NCBI GenBank assembly: GCA_902362775.1
Contig: CABIXV010000006.1
Coordinates: forward strand, 133,827-197,826
Length of the DNA: 64,000 bases
Direction: 5' to 3'
From: Clostridiales bacterium
GTDB taxonomy: Bacteria; Bacillota; Clostridia; Oscillospirales; Oscillospiraceae
Shown here: positions 8,782-17,512 of the stretch, in pieces
Layout of the letters: every line of letters begins with the position of its first letter
Numbering within the stretch: position 1 is the stretch's first letter
Made by a program: the position numbers and the translations under genes
The notes under the pieces: model-generated
The model's database searches: none
Told to the model about the DNA's origin: nothing
What the model saw: only the letters and a program-made list of their open reading frames with translations

Positions 8782-9520
8782 CTACACAGATTGCTTTATC
8801 TTCTTCCATTTTCTCATGTTAATCAAGATCAGGAGAAGCGCAATAGCAAGACCGATCAGGTCTGTCACTGTTCCAGGAATGAACATTAACAGACCGCCTA
8901 CGATAAAGGCTGTCCGTTCCAGGATATTCAGTTTCCACAGCAACCAGCCTTGGAAGGCCGCGGAAATCACAGCCGTACCAACAATGGCTGAAACCGCCAC
9001 CGAAATAATATCCACCACGTTGCCTTGCATCATCATTGCCTCATTATAGCAGAAGGCGAATGGCACCATGAATCCGGCAAAGCCCAGTTTGCATGCCTCG
9101 ATTGCCGTTGTCATGGGGCTTGTCTTTGCGATGCCAGCGCCAGCATAGGCTGCCAGGGCTACAGGAGGTGTAATGGCAGACAGGCAGGCAAAATAAAACA
9201 CGAACAGGTGGGCGGTCAGCGCAGGCAGACCTAGCTTGATCAGGGAGGGAGCCAGGATAGAGGCGGCAATGACATAGGCCGCTGTGGTGGGCAGGCCCAT
9301 GCCCAGGATAACACAAGTGATAGCAGTAAAGAGCAGTGAAGGGAACAGCAAGCCGTGGGCCGCTTGGATCATCATGTCACCGAAGATGACTCCGATACCG
9401 GTGAGAGACACCATGCCTACCACAAATCCGGCGCAGGCACAACCGATAACAATGGACATGGAACTAAAGGCGGATTTTGCCATGGCAGGCAAAATGCTTT
9501 TTAGGGTAAGGGCAAAGCTG
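8782..9520 (-). pseudogene. Truncated TRAP transporter fused permease (C-terminal third)
   Basis: About 240 residues match the C-terminus of DctQM-type fused TRAP permeases, which normally exceed 600 residues. Recognisable stretches are the ILGMGLPTTAAYVIAASIL motif, LSAITPPVALAAYAGAGIA and PFAFCYNEAMMMQG. The N-terminal two thirds are missing, and upstream sequence becomes a CoA-transferase fragment near 9515-9530. No proper start codon or ribosome site is present. It is read as a deletion remnant, still followed by an intact terminator. Confidence 0.8.
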
Positions 9521-10049
9521 AGATGGACACCTCGCTAACATGTACCCTATGAGATCCATCCCATGTAGCCGGGGAAGTCTCTCGTTTATCTCGAAAACTA
9601 CTGTCCGCGCGCATTTCAAAATGGTCCGCCATGTGTAATTGGAAATGCCCACCACAGTATCCCCGGCTGTCTGGCAAAGAAACAGGCACAAAGGCCACAT
9701 CACAGCGAATATGTCTGTCCCGATACTGATAAGGCAGGGAGCGGAGCATAACTGGTGTAAATTTTACCAATCCCCTAGACTGAAGTCCCCGCTCATAGTC
9801 TTCAATGTGCCAACTATAATACGAAAGCGCCCGTTGCTCCGGGTCGCACTCCACTACCTCAATCCGCGGCCGTATCACCAGCCCTCCGCAGATCTTCACA
9901 TCAGTCAGTTCCTCTCTGCGTTCTGCTAGCGCCCGGTCCATCAATTCTGAAAATCCCGCTCCAAATCCATAATCAACCCAGTCCCCTGGACGGACTGCCT
10001 TTGCCGCTACTTCTGGGGTAGTAAACTTACTTTTTAGACCGCTTCACAT
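9521..10049 (-). pseudogene. Butyryl/4-hydroxybutyrate CoA-transferase remnant (N-terminal)
   Basis: Resembles the N-terminal third of acetyl-CoA hydrolase/transferase-family CoA-transferases: KSKFTTPEVAAKAVRPGDWV, then a VDYGFGAGFSELMDRALAER stretch and an EVVECDPEQRALSYYSWHIE stretch, then a frameshift after DSRGYCGG into GISNYTWRTILKCARTVVFE, and back into VHVSEVSIS. A TGA follows the fifth codon of the ATG-started frame near 10030. With at least two frameshifts, an early stop and loss of the catalytic-Glu C-terminal half, it cannot make an active enzyme. Confidence 0.8.
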
Positions 10050-10089
10050 TTTTTCTTCCATTTGAAACCCAGGTTCTTTTTTCCAATAT

Positions 10090-10119
10090 GAAAGTCCGGC
10101 TTCTTTAAGCCGGACTTTC
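10090..10119. terminator. Stem-loop terminator between the pseudogene and aldehyde dehydrogenase
   Basis: GAAAGTCCGGCTT (10090-10102) pairs perfectly with AAGCCGGACTTTC (10107-10119). Only a weak T-rich tail follows on the minus strand. It lies just downstream of the leftward aldehyde dehydrogenase gene. Confidence 0.6.
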
Positions 10120-10152
10120 ACATTCAATCTGTCAAACAGGCCCTTGTCTGTA

Positions 10153-11523
10153 TTACTCAGCCCAAATCTCTTTATCCGTCGGGATATACATCTCAGGCAC
10201 CTTATAAGAAATACGGCTCACGTTCATCAGGTGTGTGTACCACAGATTTTCACTGATGACGTTATTCCCCCATGTACCACAGCCTAGGGTGGTGGTGGGA
10301 TTTAACCCGTTATCCATAGCTCCGCCCAATGCGGTACCGCCCACCTGGTTGACCGCATAGCGGGACACATTAACTACAAATGAGACTGCCTCGATATGTT
10401 CTTGGGTATTGGAGTGAATTACCACGCTGTGCCCCATCCCCTCTTCCGCCAGGTTGGCCCGAGCGATCTCCATAGCATCCTCCCAGGTGTCGTACAGGAA
10501 GAGAGCCAGCACGGGAAACAGCTTCTCCTTGGACAGCACCTCATCCCGAGCGTATCCGTGGGTGCAGCACACAATAACTTTGGCATCCTGGGGGACGTCC
10601 TTCAGCCCGGCCAGCTCTGCTATCTCCTGCACTGTCGTTCCGGTCCAAGCCTTGTTGAACACACCATCTGGGAAGGCGCTGTCCCGCACCTTGTCCGCCT
10701 CCCCCTGGGTCCCGATGTAATAGGCTCCGTTAGCCTTAACTGCCGCAATCATCTCTCCCGCCTTGTCTCGGGGGCAGATGATATTTTGCTCACAGGTACA
10801 CAGCACTCCGTTGTCAAAAGTACGGCCCGCAATAACCATCTTGGCCACTTCATCATAGTCCACATCCCGGTCCACCAGCACCTGGACGTTGCCCTGGCCC
10901 ACGCCATACACAGGTTTTCCAGAGGAGTAGGCCGTCTTGACCAGTGCTGGACCGCCGGTACAGACACACAAATCAGCAGACTTCATCAGTCCAGCAGACA
11001 GCTCCATGGTGGGCTCCGCAATAATCTGAATCAGATTATTGGGCATCCCCAGTTGGTCTAGTGCCTCGTTCATCAATTCCACTGTTCTTACCCCTACCTT
11101 TTTCGCCCGTGGATGGGGACAAATGATCACTGCGTTTCCACACTTCAGGGCGCACATAGAGTTGTGCATGGGATTGATCACTGGGTTGGTGGTGGCAGTG
11201 ATGCAGCCTACCACGCCAATTGGCTTGGCCACCTTGACGATCCCGTTCTTCTCGTCCCGCTCGATAATACCGCGGCTCTTCTTTCCCTTCATCCGCCACC
11301 AGGTGCTTTTGGCCTTGTTCCGGCACTTAGCGATTTTACTATCTACCCTTCCCATTCGGGTCTCCTCCACTGCCAGGTTTGCCAGTTCCTCCGCATGGTC
11401 ATAGACGGACTTTCCAATAGCCCTCACCGCTTCATCCACTTTTTCCTGGGTATAGGTTTCAAACTCCTTTTGTGCCGTACGGGCCTTTCCAATCAGTTCC
11501 TCCAGATATTCCTGTGTATTCAT
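10153..11523 (-). CDS. CoA-acylating aldehyde dehydrogenase (EutE/SauS type)
   Basis: A 456-residue NAD(P)-dependent dehydrogenase that would oxidise an aldehyde to its acyl-CoA, or run in reverse. It shows IGVVGCITATTNPVINPMHN near residue 110, a glycine-rich CVCTGGPALVKTAYSSGKP, the catalytic Cys in FDNGVLCTCEQNII, and a C-terminal GCGTWGNNVISENL. The last is typical of acetaldehyde and sulfoacetaldehyde acylating dehydrogenases. The ATG at 11523 has AAAGGAG upstream. It lies downstream of an RpiB-like gene, opposite the split-transketolase operon, and probably removes the short aldehyde released by that pathway. Substrate choice between acetaldehyde-like and sulfoacetaldehyde-like compounds is not resolved. 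Confidence 0.86.
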   Translation of the reverse strand: MNTQEYLEELIGKARTAQKEFETYTQEKVDEAVRAIGKSVYDHAEELANLAVEETRMGRVDSKIAKCRNKAKSTWWRMKGKKSRGIIERDEKNGIVKVAKPIGVVGCITATTNPVINPMHNSMCALKCGNAVIICPHPRAKKVGVRTVELMNEALDQLGMPNNLIQIIAEPTMELSAGLMKSADLCVCTGGPALVKTAYSSGKPVYGVGQGNVQVLVDRDVDYDEVAKMVIAGRTFDNGVLCTCEQNIICPRDKAGEMIAAVKANGAYYIGTQGEADKVRDSAFPDGVFNKAWTGTTVQEIAELAGLKDVPQDAKVIVCCTHGYARDEVLSKEKLFPVLALFLYDTWEDAMEIARANLAEEGMGHSVVIHSNTQEHIEAVSFVVNVSRYAVNQVGGTALGGAMDNGLNPTTTLGCGTWGNNVISENLWYTHLMNVSRISYKVPEMYIPTDKEIWAE

Positions 11524-11604
11524 AATAAAATCTCCTTTGATATAAAACTCGATTACTACGTGAAATACAGACGGATTGGTCTCCCTGAACACAGCTTCTT
11601 ATGT

Positions 11605-12078
11605 TCATGTCCGGAACTGTTTATCCTCGATGTTACGAACTGCATCCAGAAATGCTTCCAAGCGTTTACCGCGCACTTCATCCGCATCCGCCTTCCATTT
11701 TGTGTTCAAAAACGTATCCACGATTTGAATACCAAGACCAGGCCCAATGATATTGCCGCCCAAAGCCAAACAGTTGCAATTATTAATCTCACGGCAGTTG
11801 TAGGCGGCATATATGCTCTCCACCACAGCACAGTAGACACCGCGGTGCTTATTGGCAACAATACTGACTCCCATTCCAGTTCCGCATAGTACAATGCCCA
11901 CATCCGCTTTGCCACTTTGAATATCAGAAGCTACCACATCCCCGACCGAAGGATACAGGACACGTTCTCCCTCCCTGCTTCCTTTGTCGGTCACGTCATA
12001 TCCGCAGGTTTCTAAGTGCTTTTTAATTGTTTCTTTTAATTCTGCTCCTCCTGGGTCTGCCGCAATAGTAATTTTCAT
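11605..12078 (-). CDS. RpiB/LacAB-family sugar-phosphate isomerase
   Basis: A 157-residue aldose-ketose isomerase of the ribose-5-phosphate isomerase B fold. It keeps the DPGG stretch near the start, the anion-hole and active-Cys motif VLCGTGMGVSIVANKHRGV and the EINNCNCLALGG helix. The usual C-H-D residues after the anion hole are replaced by VES, so the ring-opening His is absent. This suggests a specialised substrate, as in LacA/LacB or tetrose-phosphate isomerases. It is 81 nt upstream of the aldehyde dehydrogenase in the same direction and paralogous to the gene at 15308. Confidence 0.85.
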   Translation of the reverse strand: MKITIAADPGGAELKETIKKHLETCGYDVTDKGSREGERVLYPSVGDVVASDIQSGKADVGIVLCGTGMGVSIVANKHRGVYCAVVESIYAAYNCREINNCNCLALGGNIIGPGLGIQIVDTFLNTKWKADADEVRGKRLEAFLDAVRNIEDKQFRT

Positions 12079-12271
12079 ATTCAGTCACCATCTCTCATAT
12101 TTTTTATCTTTTATTATCCAAAAGATAATATTTATTTTTATTTTAATATCATTTATTTTTCGTTTATTGTAATCTAGCCTAAAATATTTGTCAATATAAA
12201 ATAATGGATTTTTTATGAGTTTCTTATTCTCATAAAGAAATAGTATTTTTCAGAACTCTATACAAAGCAAA

Positions 12272-12318
12272 AAAGTGTTGCGTGAAATCGCCGTCTTCGC
12301 GATTTCGCGCAACACTTT
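12272..12318. terminator. Terminator downstream of the DeoR gene
   Basis: AAAGTGTTGCGTGAAATCGC pairs with GCGATTTCGCGCAACACTTT, with one mismatch, and T-runs follow on both strands. It isolates the deoR transcript from the rpiB-like gene. Confidence 0.85.
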
Positions 12319-12334
12319 CTTAATATATTCTCTT

Positions 12335-13108
12335 TTAACCTTGTTCGGGCAGCGCCACAATTACCTGAACACCAATTTCATCTAAATGCCGTTTCAAAAT
12401 GGGGTCCTCAATTGGCCGGGCTACAATAATTGTGTCTATTTCTTCAAAGGATGCAAATAAAACCATTCCAGTTGATGCAAATTTACTGTTATCAATTACC
12501 AATACACGTTTTTTCGCGCATTGGATCATCTTTCGCTTTACTCCCGCCTGGAGGGGTGAAATAACTGTCAGCCCGTCACATCCACGAATCCCTGTAGCAC
12601 CTAAAAATAGGATTGAAGCAGAAATTCGATCTAAGAACAATTCTACATCCGGACCAACTAGAGCCAGGTTATCATACTCAAACAACCCGCCGGTAAGCAA
12701 AATATTCTGTTTGGGTGCCTCCAGCGCAGAAACAATTGACAAAGAATTCGTTATCAGAGTAATATCTGACCGTTTTCCAACTTCAATCGCTACTGCGTGC
12801 ACGGTCGTGCCGGAGTCCAGCATGACAGAATCTCCCGATTGCACCATTTGCGCCGCCACACGAGCCATTGCCTGTTTCTCTTCCGCAAATAAAGTATTTC
12901 TAGTCAAGAATCCGGGTACCGCCGGCGTTTTTACAAGATGTACCGCACCATGGGTACGGCTAATACTTCCGCTGTTTTCCAGAAAAGTCAAGTCCCGGCG
13001 AATGGTCGCTGGCGTAACGTCAAACTGGTCAATAATTTCATTTACATCACAGTCTTGCTTGGTCTGCAAATAATTGATAATTGTATTGCGTCTTTCTGAT
13101 GCAGTCAA
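12335..13108 (-). CDS. DeoR/GlpR-family transcriptional regulator
   Basis: A 257-residue repressor with an N-terminal winged helix (RRNTIINYLQTKQDCDVNEI, then VTPATIRRDLTFLENSGSIS) and a C-terminal DeoRC sugar-phosphate sensor (VMLDSGTTVHAVA, LLTGGLFEYDNLALVG, FLGATGIRGCDGLTV). TTG at 13108 is taken as the start because no ATG fits the HTH. It diverges from the split-transketolase operon. DeoR-family effectors are usually phosphorylated sugars, so it probably represses both flanking operons until a pathway intermediate accumulates. Confidence 0.9.
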   Translation of the reverse strand: MTASERRNTIINYLQTKQDCDVNEIIDQFDVTPATIRRDLTFLENSGSISRTHGAVHLVKTPAVPGFLTRNTLFAEEKQAMARVAAQMVQSGDSVMLDSGTTVHAVAIEVGKRSDITLITNSLSIVSALEAPKQNILLTGGLFEYDNLALVGPDVELFLDRISASILFLGATGIRGCDGLTVISPLQAGVKRKMIQCAKKRVLVIDNSKFASTGMVLFASFEEIDTIIVARPIEDPILKRHLDEIGVQVIVALPEQG

Positions 13109-13437
13109 GGAATCACCAGCTTTCCTCTATTTTTTATAAATTTAAATTTATTATGGTACATTTATTACTTAATGTCAACTATGTTACAGCACTTTTTATA
13201 TTTTTAAAATTCCGTTTATTTAATTTAAACTTTTTTCGTCAAAACAACCAATAAAAGAAAAAACAGGTTGTATATTTTTAATAAATATTTTACCTCCCAC
13301 AAAAAATATGTTGACTTTCTTGTTTCGAAAAAATATATTATGATACATAAAAGAACATAATATAACCAGAAATAAAAAATACCGAACACTCAAATGATTC
13401 AAAAGGCAATCTATTAAGGATGGTGTATAACTGAGCT
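13109..13437. promoter_or_regulatory. Divergent control region with repeated 13-mer
   Basis: An AT-rich region of about 330 bases between deoR and the transketolase operon. TATTATGGTACAT (13149-13161) lies next to deoR, and TATTATGATACAT (13336-13348) overlaps the rightward promoter. The second copy also forms an inverted repeat ATATTATG/CATAATAT (13335-13342 with 13356-13363). These are candidate DeoR operators. Confidence 0.5.
13311..13339 (+). promoter_or_regulatory. Putative promoter of the transketolase operon
   Basis: TTGACT (13311-13316), 17 bases, TATATT (13334-13339). The -10 region overlaps one of the repeated 13-mers. Confidence 0.55.
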
Positions 13438-14271
13438 ATGATGACACAGGAACAGAAAACAAAGTTAACTGGATTTGCGGCTGAAATTAGAAGCGAGTGT
13501 ATCAAGATGATCTCCAAAATCGGCGTCGGTCATGTAGGGGGTTGTCTGTCCATCGCAGATGTACTGGCTTGTCTATATGGCGGCGCAATGAAAATTGATC
13601 CCCAAAATCCAAAATGGGAGGACCGCGACCGTTTTATTCTTTCCAAAGGCCATGCCGGTCCTGCTATGTATGCAGCCCTTGGTCTAAAGGGATATTTTCC
13701 AATGGCTATGTTAGACACTCTGAACCAGCCCCCTACAAATCTTCCCAGTCATACAGATATGAACCGTACCCCTGGTGTAGATATGACTACTGGTTCCTTG
13801 GGCCAAGGAATCTCCTCCGCAGTTGGTATTGCACTGGGATGTCATTTAAAAGGGAACAATAACTACACTTATGTGATCATAGGAGATGGCGAGAGTCAAG
13901 AGGGTCAGGTCTGGGAGGCTGCCATGTTCGCTGGCGCCAAGCATCTCCACAGGTTAATTGCCTTTGTGGACTACAACAGAAAGCAGATTGATGGCACGGT
14001 GGAACAAGTGGGAGGCCCTCCCAATTTTGAGTTAAAATTTAAAGCCTGCAACTGGAATGTTATTGACGTGCCGGACGGGAATAATGTAGAGCAGATCTGG
14101 GCCGCAATTGAACTAGCCAAGGCAGAACAGTCCAAACCTTCCGCTATCATTCTACATACAGTAAAGGGCAAAGGCTGGTCCTATGCTGAGACACTGGAGA
14201 ACAACCATAACTTCAAGGTCAATGCAGAGCAGGCGGCAGAGGCCTGTGCGGAATTTTTCCTTCAAAAATAA
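13438..14271 (+). CDS. Transketolase, N-terminal subunit
   Basis: A 277-residue half-transketolase binding the pyrophosphate side of thiamine diphosphate. Landmarks are VGHVGGCLSIADVLACLYGG, DRFILSKGHAGPAMYAALG, the TPP motif GDGESQEGQVWEAAMFAG with its Asn about 30 residues from the GDG in FVDYNRK, and a final NNHNFKVNAE. It works with the C-terminal subunit encoded 43 nt downstream, moving a two-carbon ketol unit between sugars or sugar phosphates. Split transketolases in catabolic clusters often act on unusual ketoses. It starts with ATG ATG behind AAGGATGG and heads an operon that extends to 23.2 kb. Confidence 0.94.
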   Translation: MMTQEQKTKLTGFAAEIRSECIKMISKIGVGHVGGCLSIADVLACLYGGAMKIDPQNPKWEDRDRFILSKGHAGPAMYAALGLKGYFPMAMLDTLNQPPTNLPSHTDMNRTPGVDMTTGSLGQGISSAVGIALGCHLKGNNNYTYVIIGDGESQEGQVWEAAMFAGAKHLHRLIAFVDYNRKQIDGTVEQVGGPPNFELKFKACNWNVIDVPDGNNVEQIWAAIELAKAEQSKPSAIILHTVKGKGWSYAETLENNHNFKVNAEQAAEACAEFFLQK

Positions 14272-14314
14272 AGGGTTCAGGGTAATTCAAGATAAAGAAT
14301 AAGGTGATTTTGCT

Positions 14315-15286
14315 ATGATTGGAAGCTTAGCCCAAAATAGAAAGGACATTAAAGATCCGGAGATGCGCACTATCTATGCACAGTCCATTGAAAGGATGAT
14401 TCTGGAAGGTAAACAAATTGTCGCTCTGGACGCAGACCTTATGCGAGCCATCGGCACTTACGGGCTCTGGAACAAATATCCAGAGCAGATCATTGAGTGT
14501 GGCATTGCCGAAGCCAACATGGTAGGTGTCGCTGCCGGCTTGTCAAGCGAGGGCTTTATTCCTTTTGTCCATACTTTTGGATGTTTTTCTGCCCGTCGTG
14601 CCTTAGACCAGATTTTTATGAGTTGTGCTTACGCCAAACAAAACGTTAAGATCCTAGGCAGCGATCCCGGTGTAGTCGCCGCCCTCAATGGCGGCACCCA
14701 TACCCCTAACGAAGATATCGCTGCCCTACGGGCCATTCCAGAGATGACCATCGTAGACATATGCGATACGGTGATGGCCGCCAAGCTATTACCTCAAATC
14801 GCTGACACTCACGGCACATTTTTTATTCGATATCCACGTACTAGCATTCCCCGTGTATATGATGAGAGCATGGAGTTTCAGCTCGGCAAATCTGTTCAAC
14901 TGCGCGACGGAAAAGACCTAACGATTATTGCTTCTGGTATTGAGGTATCCGAGGCACTTGACGCTGCCGAGGTATTAGCCCAGGAGGGCATCGAAGCCCG
15001 AGTCATCGATATGTTCACCATCAAGCCCCTAGACACCGATGTGGTGGAGGCCGCAGCCAAGGAAACGGGTGCCATCGTCACTGCTGAAAACCATAATGTG
15101 AACGGAGGGCTCGGCTCTGCTGTCGCAGAGTATCTGGTAGAGCACTGTCTGGTACCGATGGAGCGTGTGGCCAATATGGACCGTTTTGGGGATGTGGGAA
15201 GCCTGCGCTACCTGATGGATGAGTACGGACTAAGCTTCCGCTTCATTGTAGAAAAAGCAAAACAGGTCCTCAAGCGGAAATATTAA
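14315..15286 (+). CDS. Transketolase, C-terminal subunit
   Basis: A 323-residue pyrimidine-domain plus C-terminal-domain subunit. The glutamate that activates the TPP aminopyrimidine is in IIECGIAEANMVGVAAGL. The SGIEVSEALDAAEVLAQEG C-terminal fold and TAENHNVNGGLGSAVAEYLV are also clear. It completes the enzyme encoded by the preceding gene. The next gene encodes an RpiB-like isomerase, so ketol transfer is probably coupled to aldose-ketose isomerisation of the product. RBS AAGGTG precedes the ATG at 14315. Confidence 0.94.
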   Translation: MIGSLAQNRKDIKDPEMRTIYAQSIERMILEGKQIVALDADLMRAIGTYGLWNKYPEQIIECGIAEANMVGVAAGLSSEGFIPFVHTFGCFSARRALDQIFMSCAYAKQNVKILGSDPGVVAALNGGTHTPNEDIAALRAIPEMTIVDICDTVMAAKLLPQIADTHGTFFIRYPRTSIPRVYDESMEFQLGKSVQLRDGKDLTIIASGIEVSEALDAAEVLAQEGIEARVIDMFTIKPLDTDVVEAAAKETGAIVTAENHNVNGGLGSAVAEYLVEHCLVPMERVANMDRFGDVGSLRYLMDEYGLSFRFIVEKAKQVLKRKY

Positions 15287-15307
15287 AGGCAAGAGGTGTC
15301 ATTGGGG

Positions 15308-15790
15308 ATGGATAAAACAATCATTATTGGCGCTGACCGTTTGGCTGTACCGCTAAAGGATGCTCTAAAACATCGACTTGAGGAAGTCCATGGCTATCAA
15401 GTTACCGACGTGGGGATGCAGGAGGGCGGCGCCTTTATTTCCTATATTGACACGGCGTGTAAGGCTGCCCGTGAAATCCAGCAGGGGCACTTTAACCGAG
15501 GGATCCTCCTGTGTGGCACTGGGGCTGGAATGAGCGTAGTCGCAAACAAGTTTAAGGGCATCTATGCGGTGCTCTGCCATAACACGTATGAGGCACGTAT
15601 GTGCCAGACAATCAACAACGCTAACATCATGTGCCTGGGTGGCGGAGTTCTTACTCCCGCAATTGCGGAAGAAATGCTGGATCTTTTTCTCGAAACACCC
15701 TTTAAGGTCGGTTTTCCCACAGACCGACATGAATTTTTAGAGTTTGCCCAGCAGGAGATTGCTCGTATTGAGGAAGAGAATTTTAAATGA
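15308..15790 (+). CDS. RpiB-family sugar-phosphate isomerase (second copy)
   Basis: About 160 residues with the RpiB fold: IIIGADRLAVPLKDALK, LLCGTGAGMSVVANKFKGIY, then LCHNTYEARMCQTINNANIM. Unlike its paralogue at 11605 it keeps the His after the anion hole. ATG at 15308 aligns with family starts; a GTG at 15296 in frame is possible. Placed directly after the transketolase subunits, it may interconvert a tetrose or sulfotetrose and its ketose, as the isomerase of the sulfo-transketolase pathway does, or a pentose phosphate. Confidence 0.88.
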   Translation: MDKTIIIGADRLAVPLKDALKHRLEEVHGYQVTDVGMQEGGAFISYIDTACKAAREIQQGHFNRGILLCGTGAGMSVVANKFKGIYAVLCHNTYEARMCQTINNANIMCLGGGVLTPAIAEEMLDLFLETPFKVGFPTDRHEFLEFAQQEIARIEEENFK

Positions 15791-15831
15791 GCGCAAAAAA
15801 TAAACCATTATTTTTTAGGAGGGTTTTGACA

Positions 15832-16881
15832 ATGAAAAAACTATTCGCTTTTTCCCTTGCACTGGCAATAGCCATCTCTTTAACTGCCTGTAGCAACGAC
15901 AGTTCCAGTAGTGGCACCAACGGAGCTGACAGCAGCAACACCGCTGAGAAGAGTGTCACACTTCACATGGGCGGCGGTTTGACTACTACTAGTCCCCAGT
16001 ATCCGGCTCTACAGGCCTTTGCTGAAGCGGTTGAGGAGGAGTCTGGCGGTACAATTAAGATTTCTCTGGATCTGTCCGGAGCATTGGGGTCCGACCGTGA
16101 GATTATCGAGGGTGTTATGAATGGTTCTGTCGAAATGATGCATATGGCTGATATCAGCATTGGCAGCGTTATTACTGAGCTTGGCTTTGTAAATCTGCCC
16201 TACCTGTTCCCCACCCGTGAATCCGCAGAAGATCATTATCTTTATGGTGAACTGGGCAATATTTATCGCAGCGTGATGGCTGAAAATGGCATGACCATTC
16301 TGGGCCAACTGCTTGAGGGCGACTTCCGTTGGATTTCCAACTCGAAACACGAGATACAGGCTCCCAGTGACCTATCCGGCCTCAAAATCCGTGTAGTAGA
16401 CTCCCCTATGTATGTTTCTTTCTTCGAGAATCTGGGCTGTAATCCTGTGGCCATGTCTGTTTCCGAAGTGGCCGCTGCCCTCCAGCAAAATGTTATTGAT
16501 GGTCAGGACAACGGCCCCCTGAACACTTATTTTTACGGGTTCTATGATTTCCAGAGCTATATGACCAAAACAAACCACGCCTATGCCGCCAATATGCTGT
16601 GCATTAATACGGATGTCTATGAGTCCTTGTCTGAAAATCAGCAGACGATTTTGAGCGAACAGGCCGAGATTTATACCGCTTTAGCCTATGAGTATCAGGT
16701 AGCCGCAATTGATGGCTTCTGTGAGGAGATGGAAAAGGCCGGGATGCATATCGTTGAAACTACCGAGGAACTAAGTACCTTTATGAAGGAAGCATCTACT
16801 AAGGTATGGGCTGACGAAAGCATCACTGGAATGTTCAACCAGGATGCTATGGCTTATATTAACGAAAACCTCGCTGGCTAA
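15832..16881 (+). CDS. dctP: TRAP transporter substrate-binding lipoprotein
   Basis: A 349-residue extracytoplasmic solute receptor. The signal peptide MKKLFAFSLALAIAISLTAC ends in a lipobox Cys, followed by a Ser/Asn/Gly-rich linker. Family stretches are GAPS-like VTLHMGGGLTTTSPQYPALQ, GVMNGSVEMMHM, LPYLFPTRESAEDHYLY and LKIRVVDSPMYVSFFENLG with the Arg that usually salt-bridges a substrate carboxylate, then VIDGQDNGPLNTYFYGFYDF. RBS AGGAGGG precedes ATG 15832. The conserved Arg suggests an acidic ligand (carboxylate or possibly sulfonate). Confidence 0.92.
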   Translation: MKKLFAFSLALAIAISLTACSNDSSSSGTNGADSSNTAEKSVTLHMGGGLTTTSPQYPALQAFAEAVEEESGGTIKISLDLSGALGSDREIIEGVMNGSVEMMHMADISIGSVITELGFVNLPYLFPTRESAEDHYLYGELGNIYRSVMAENGMTILGQLLEGDFRWISNSKHEIQAPSDLSGLKIRVVDSPMYVSFFENLGCNPVAMSVSEVAAALQQNVIDGQDNGPLNTYFYGFYDFQSYMTKTNHAYAANMLCINTDVYESLSENQQTILSEQAEIYTALAYEYQVAAIDGFCEEMEKAGMHIVETTEELSTFMKEASTKVWADESITGMFNQDAMAYINENLAG

Positions 16882-16908
16882 ACTGGAATCGCACCTTTTG
16901 GGTTACCG

Positions 16909-16945
16909 GCCGTGGCAGGTGGGGCAGAGCGTCACCTGTCACGGC
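16909..16945 (+). terminator. Stem-loop between dctP and dctQ
   Basis: GCCGTGGCAGGTG (16909-16921) pairs with CACCTGTCACGGC (16933-16945) with one mismatch. It has no T-run, so it is more likely an RNA-stabilising or processing structure that raises binding-protein mRNA over permease mRNA than a full terminator. Confidence 0.5.
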
Positions 16946-16969
16946 AAAACAGAACAAGGAGAGGCATCT

Positions 16970-17512
16970 ATGAATGTACTGCAACTCATCAGCAAGCGGC
17001 TCTACCAGGGAGAGCGGGTTATTGCCATAGTTACCTTTATCTCCATGATGCTCATCATGTTTATCCAGGTTTTTTTCCGTTATGTAGTCCAATCCTCTCT
17101 GGCCTGGTCCGAAGAAGCTATGCGATATCTTTTTGTCATTACCAGCTACTTTGGTGCGGCCTGTGCTACTTATGAACACAAGCATGTTGTCATCGATTTT
17201 CTCGGTACTATTTGTGGAAAGTTCGTCAAGGGCGAGAAGCGGCAGGAGGCAATTTTTTCCGCTGTGGATGTTCTTGTAAGCATAGTGTGTTGTGGATTCT
17301 TTATTTATATGAGCAGCGTGATGTTCACCTATTCCCTGGACCTGCAGGCGAAGAATCACCTTTCTACCGCTATGCTTATTCCCCTATGCTATGTCGGCTA
17401 CGCGGTAGTGGCTGCCATGGTACTATGTGCAGTCCACTACTTTATAGAAATTTTCACCTCCGCAGGTATTTTTTCAAAGGACCTGAAGGAAATGAAGGAG
17501 GGAAAGCAGTAA
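16970..17512 (+). CDS. dctQ: TRAP transporter small permease
   Basis: About 180 residues with four membrane segments, typical of DctQ: TFISMMLIMFIQVFFRYV, SLAWSEEAMRYLFVITSYFG, then a third and a fourth segment ending in AMVLCAVHYFIEIF. RBS AAGGAGAGG precedes ATG 16970. Its TAA abuts the ATG of dctM at 17513, indicating translational coupling. It forms the transporter with the neighbouring DctP and DctM. Confidence 0.9.
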   Translation: MNVLQLISKRLYQGERVIAIVTFISMMLIMFIQVFFRYVVQSSLAWSEEAMRYLFVITSYFGAACATYEHKHVVIDFLGTICGKFVKGEKRQEAIFSAVDVLVSIVCCGFFIYMSSVMFTYSLDLQAKNHLSTAMLIPLCYVGYAVVAAMVLCAVHYFIEIFTSAGIFSKDLKEMKEGKQ

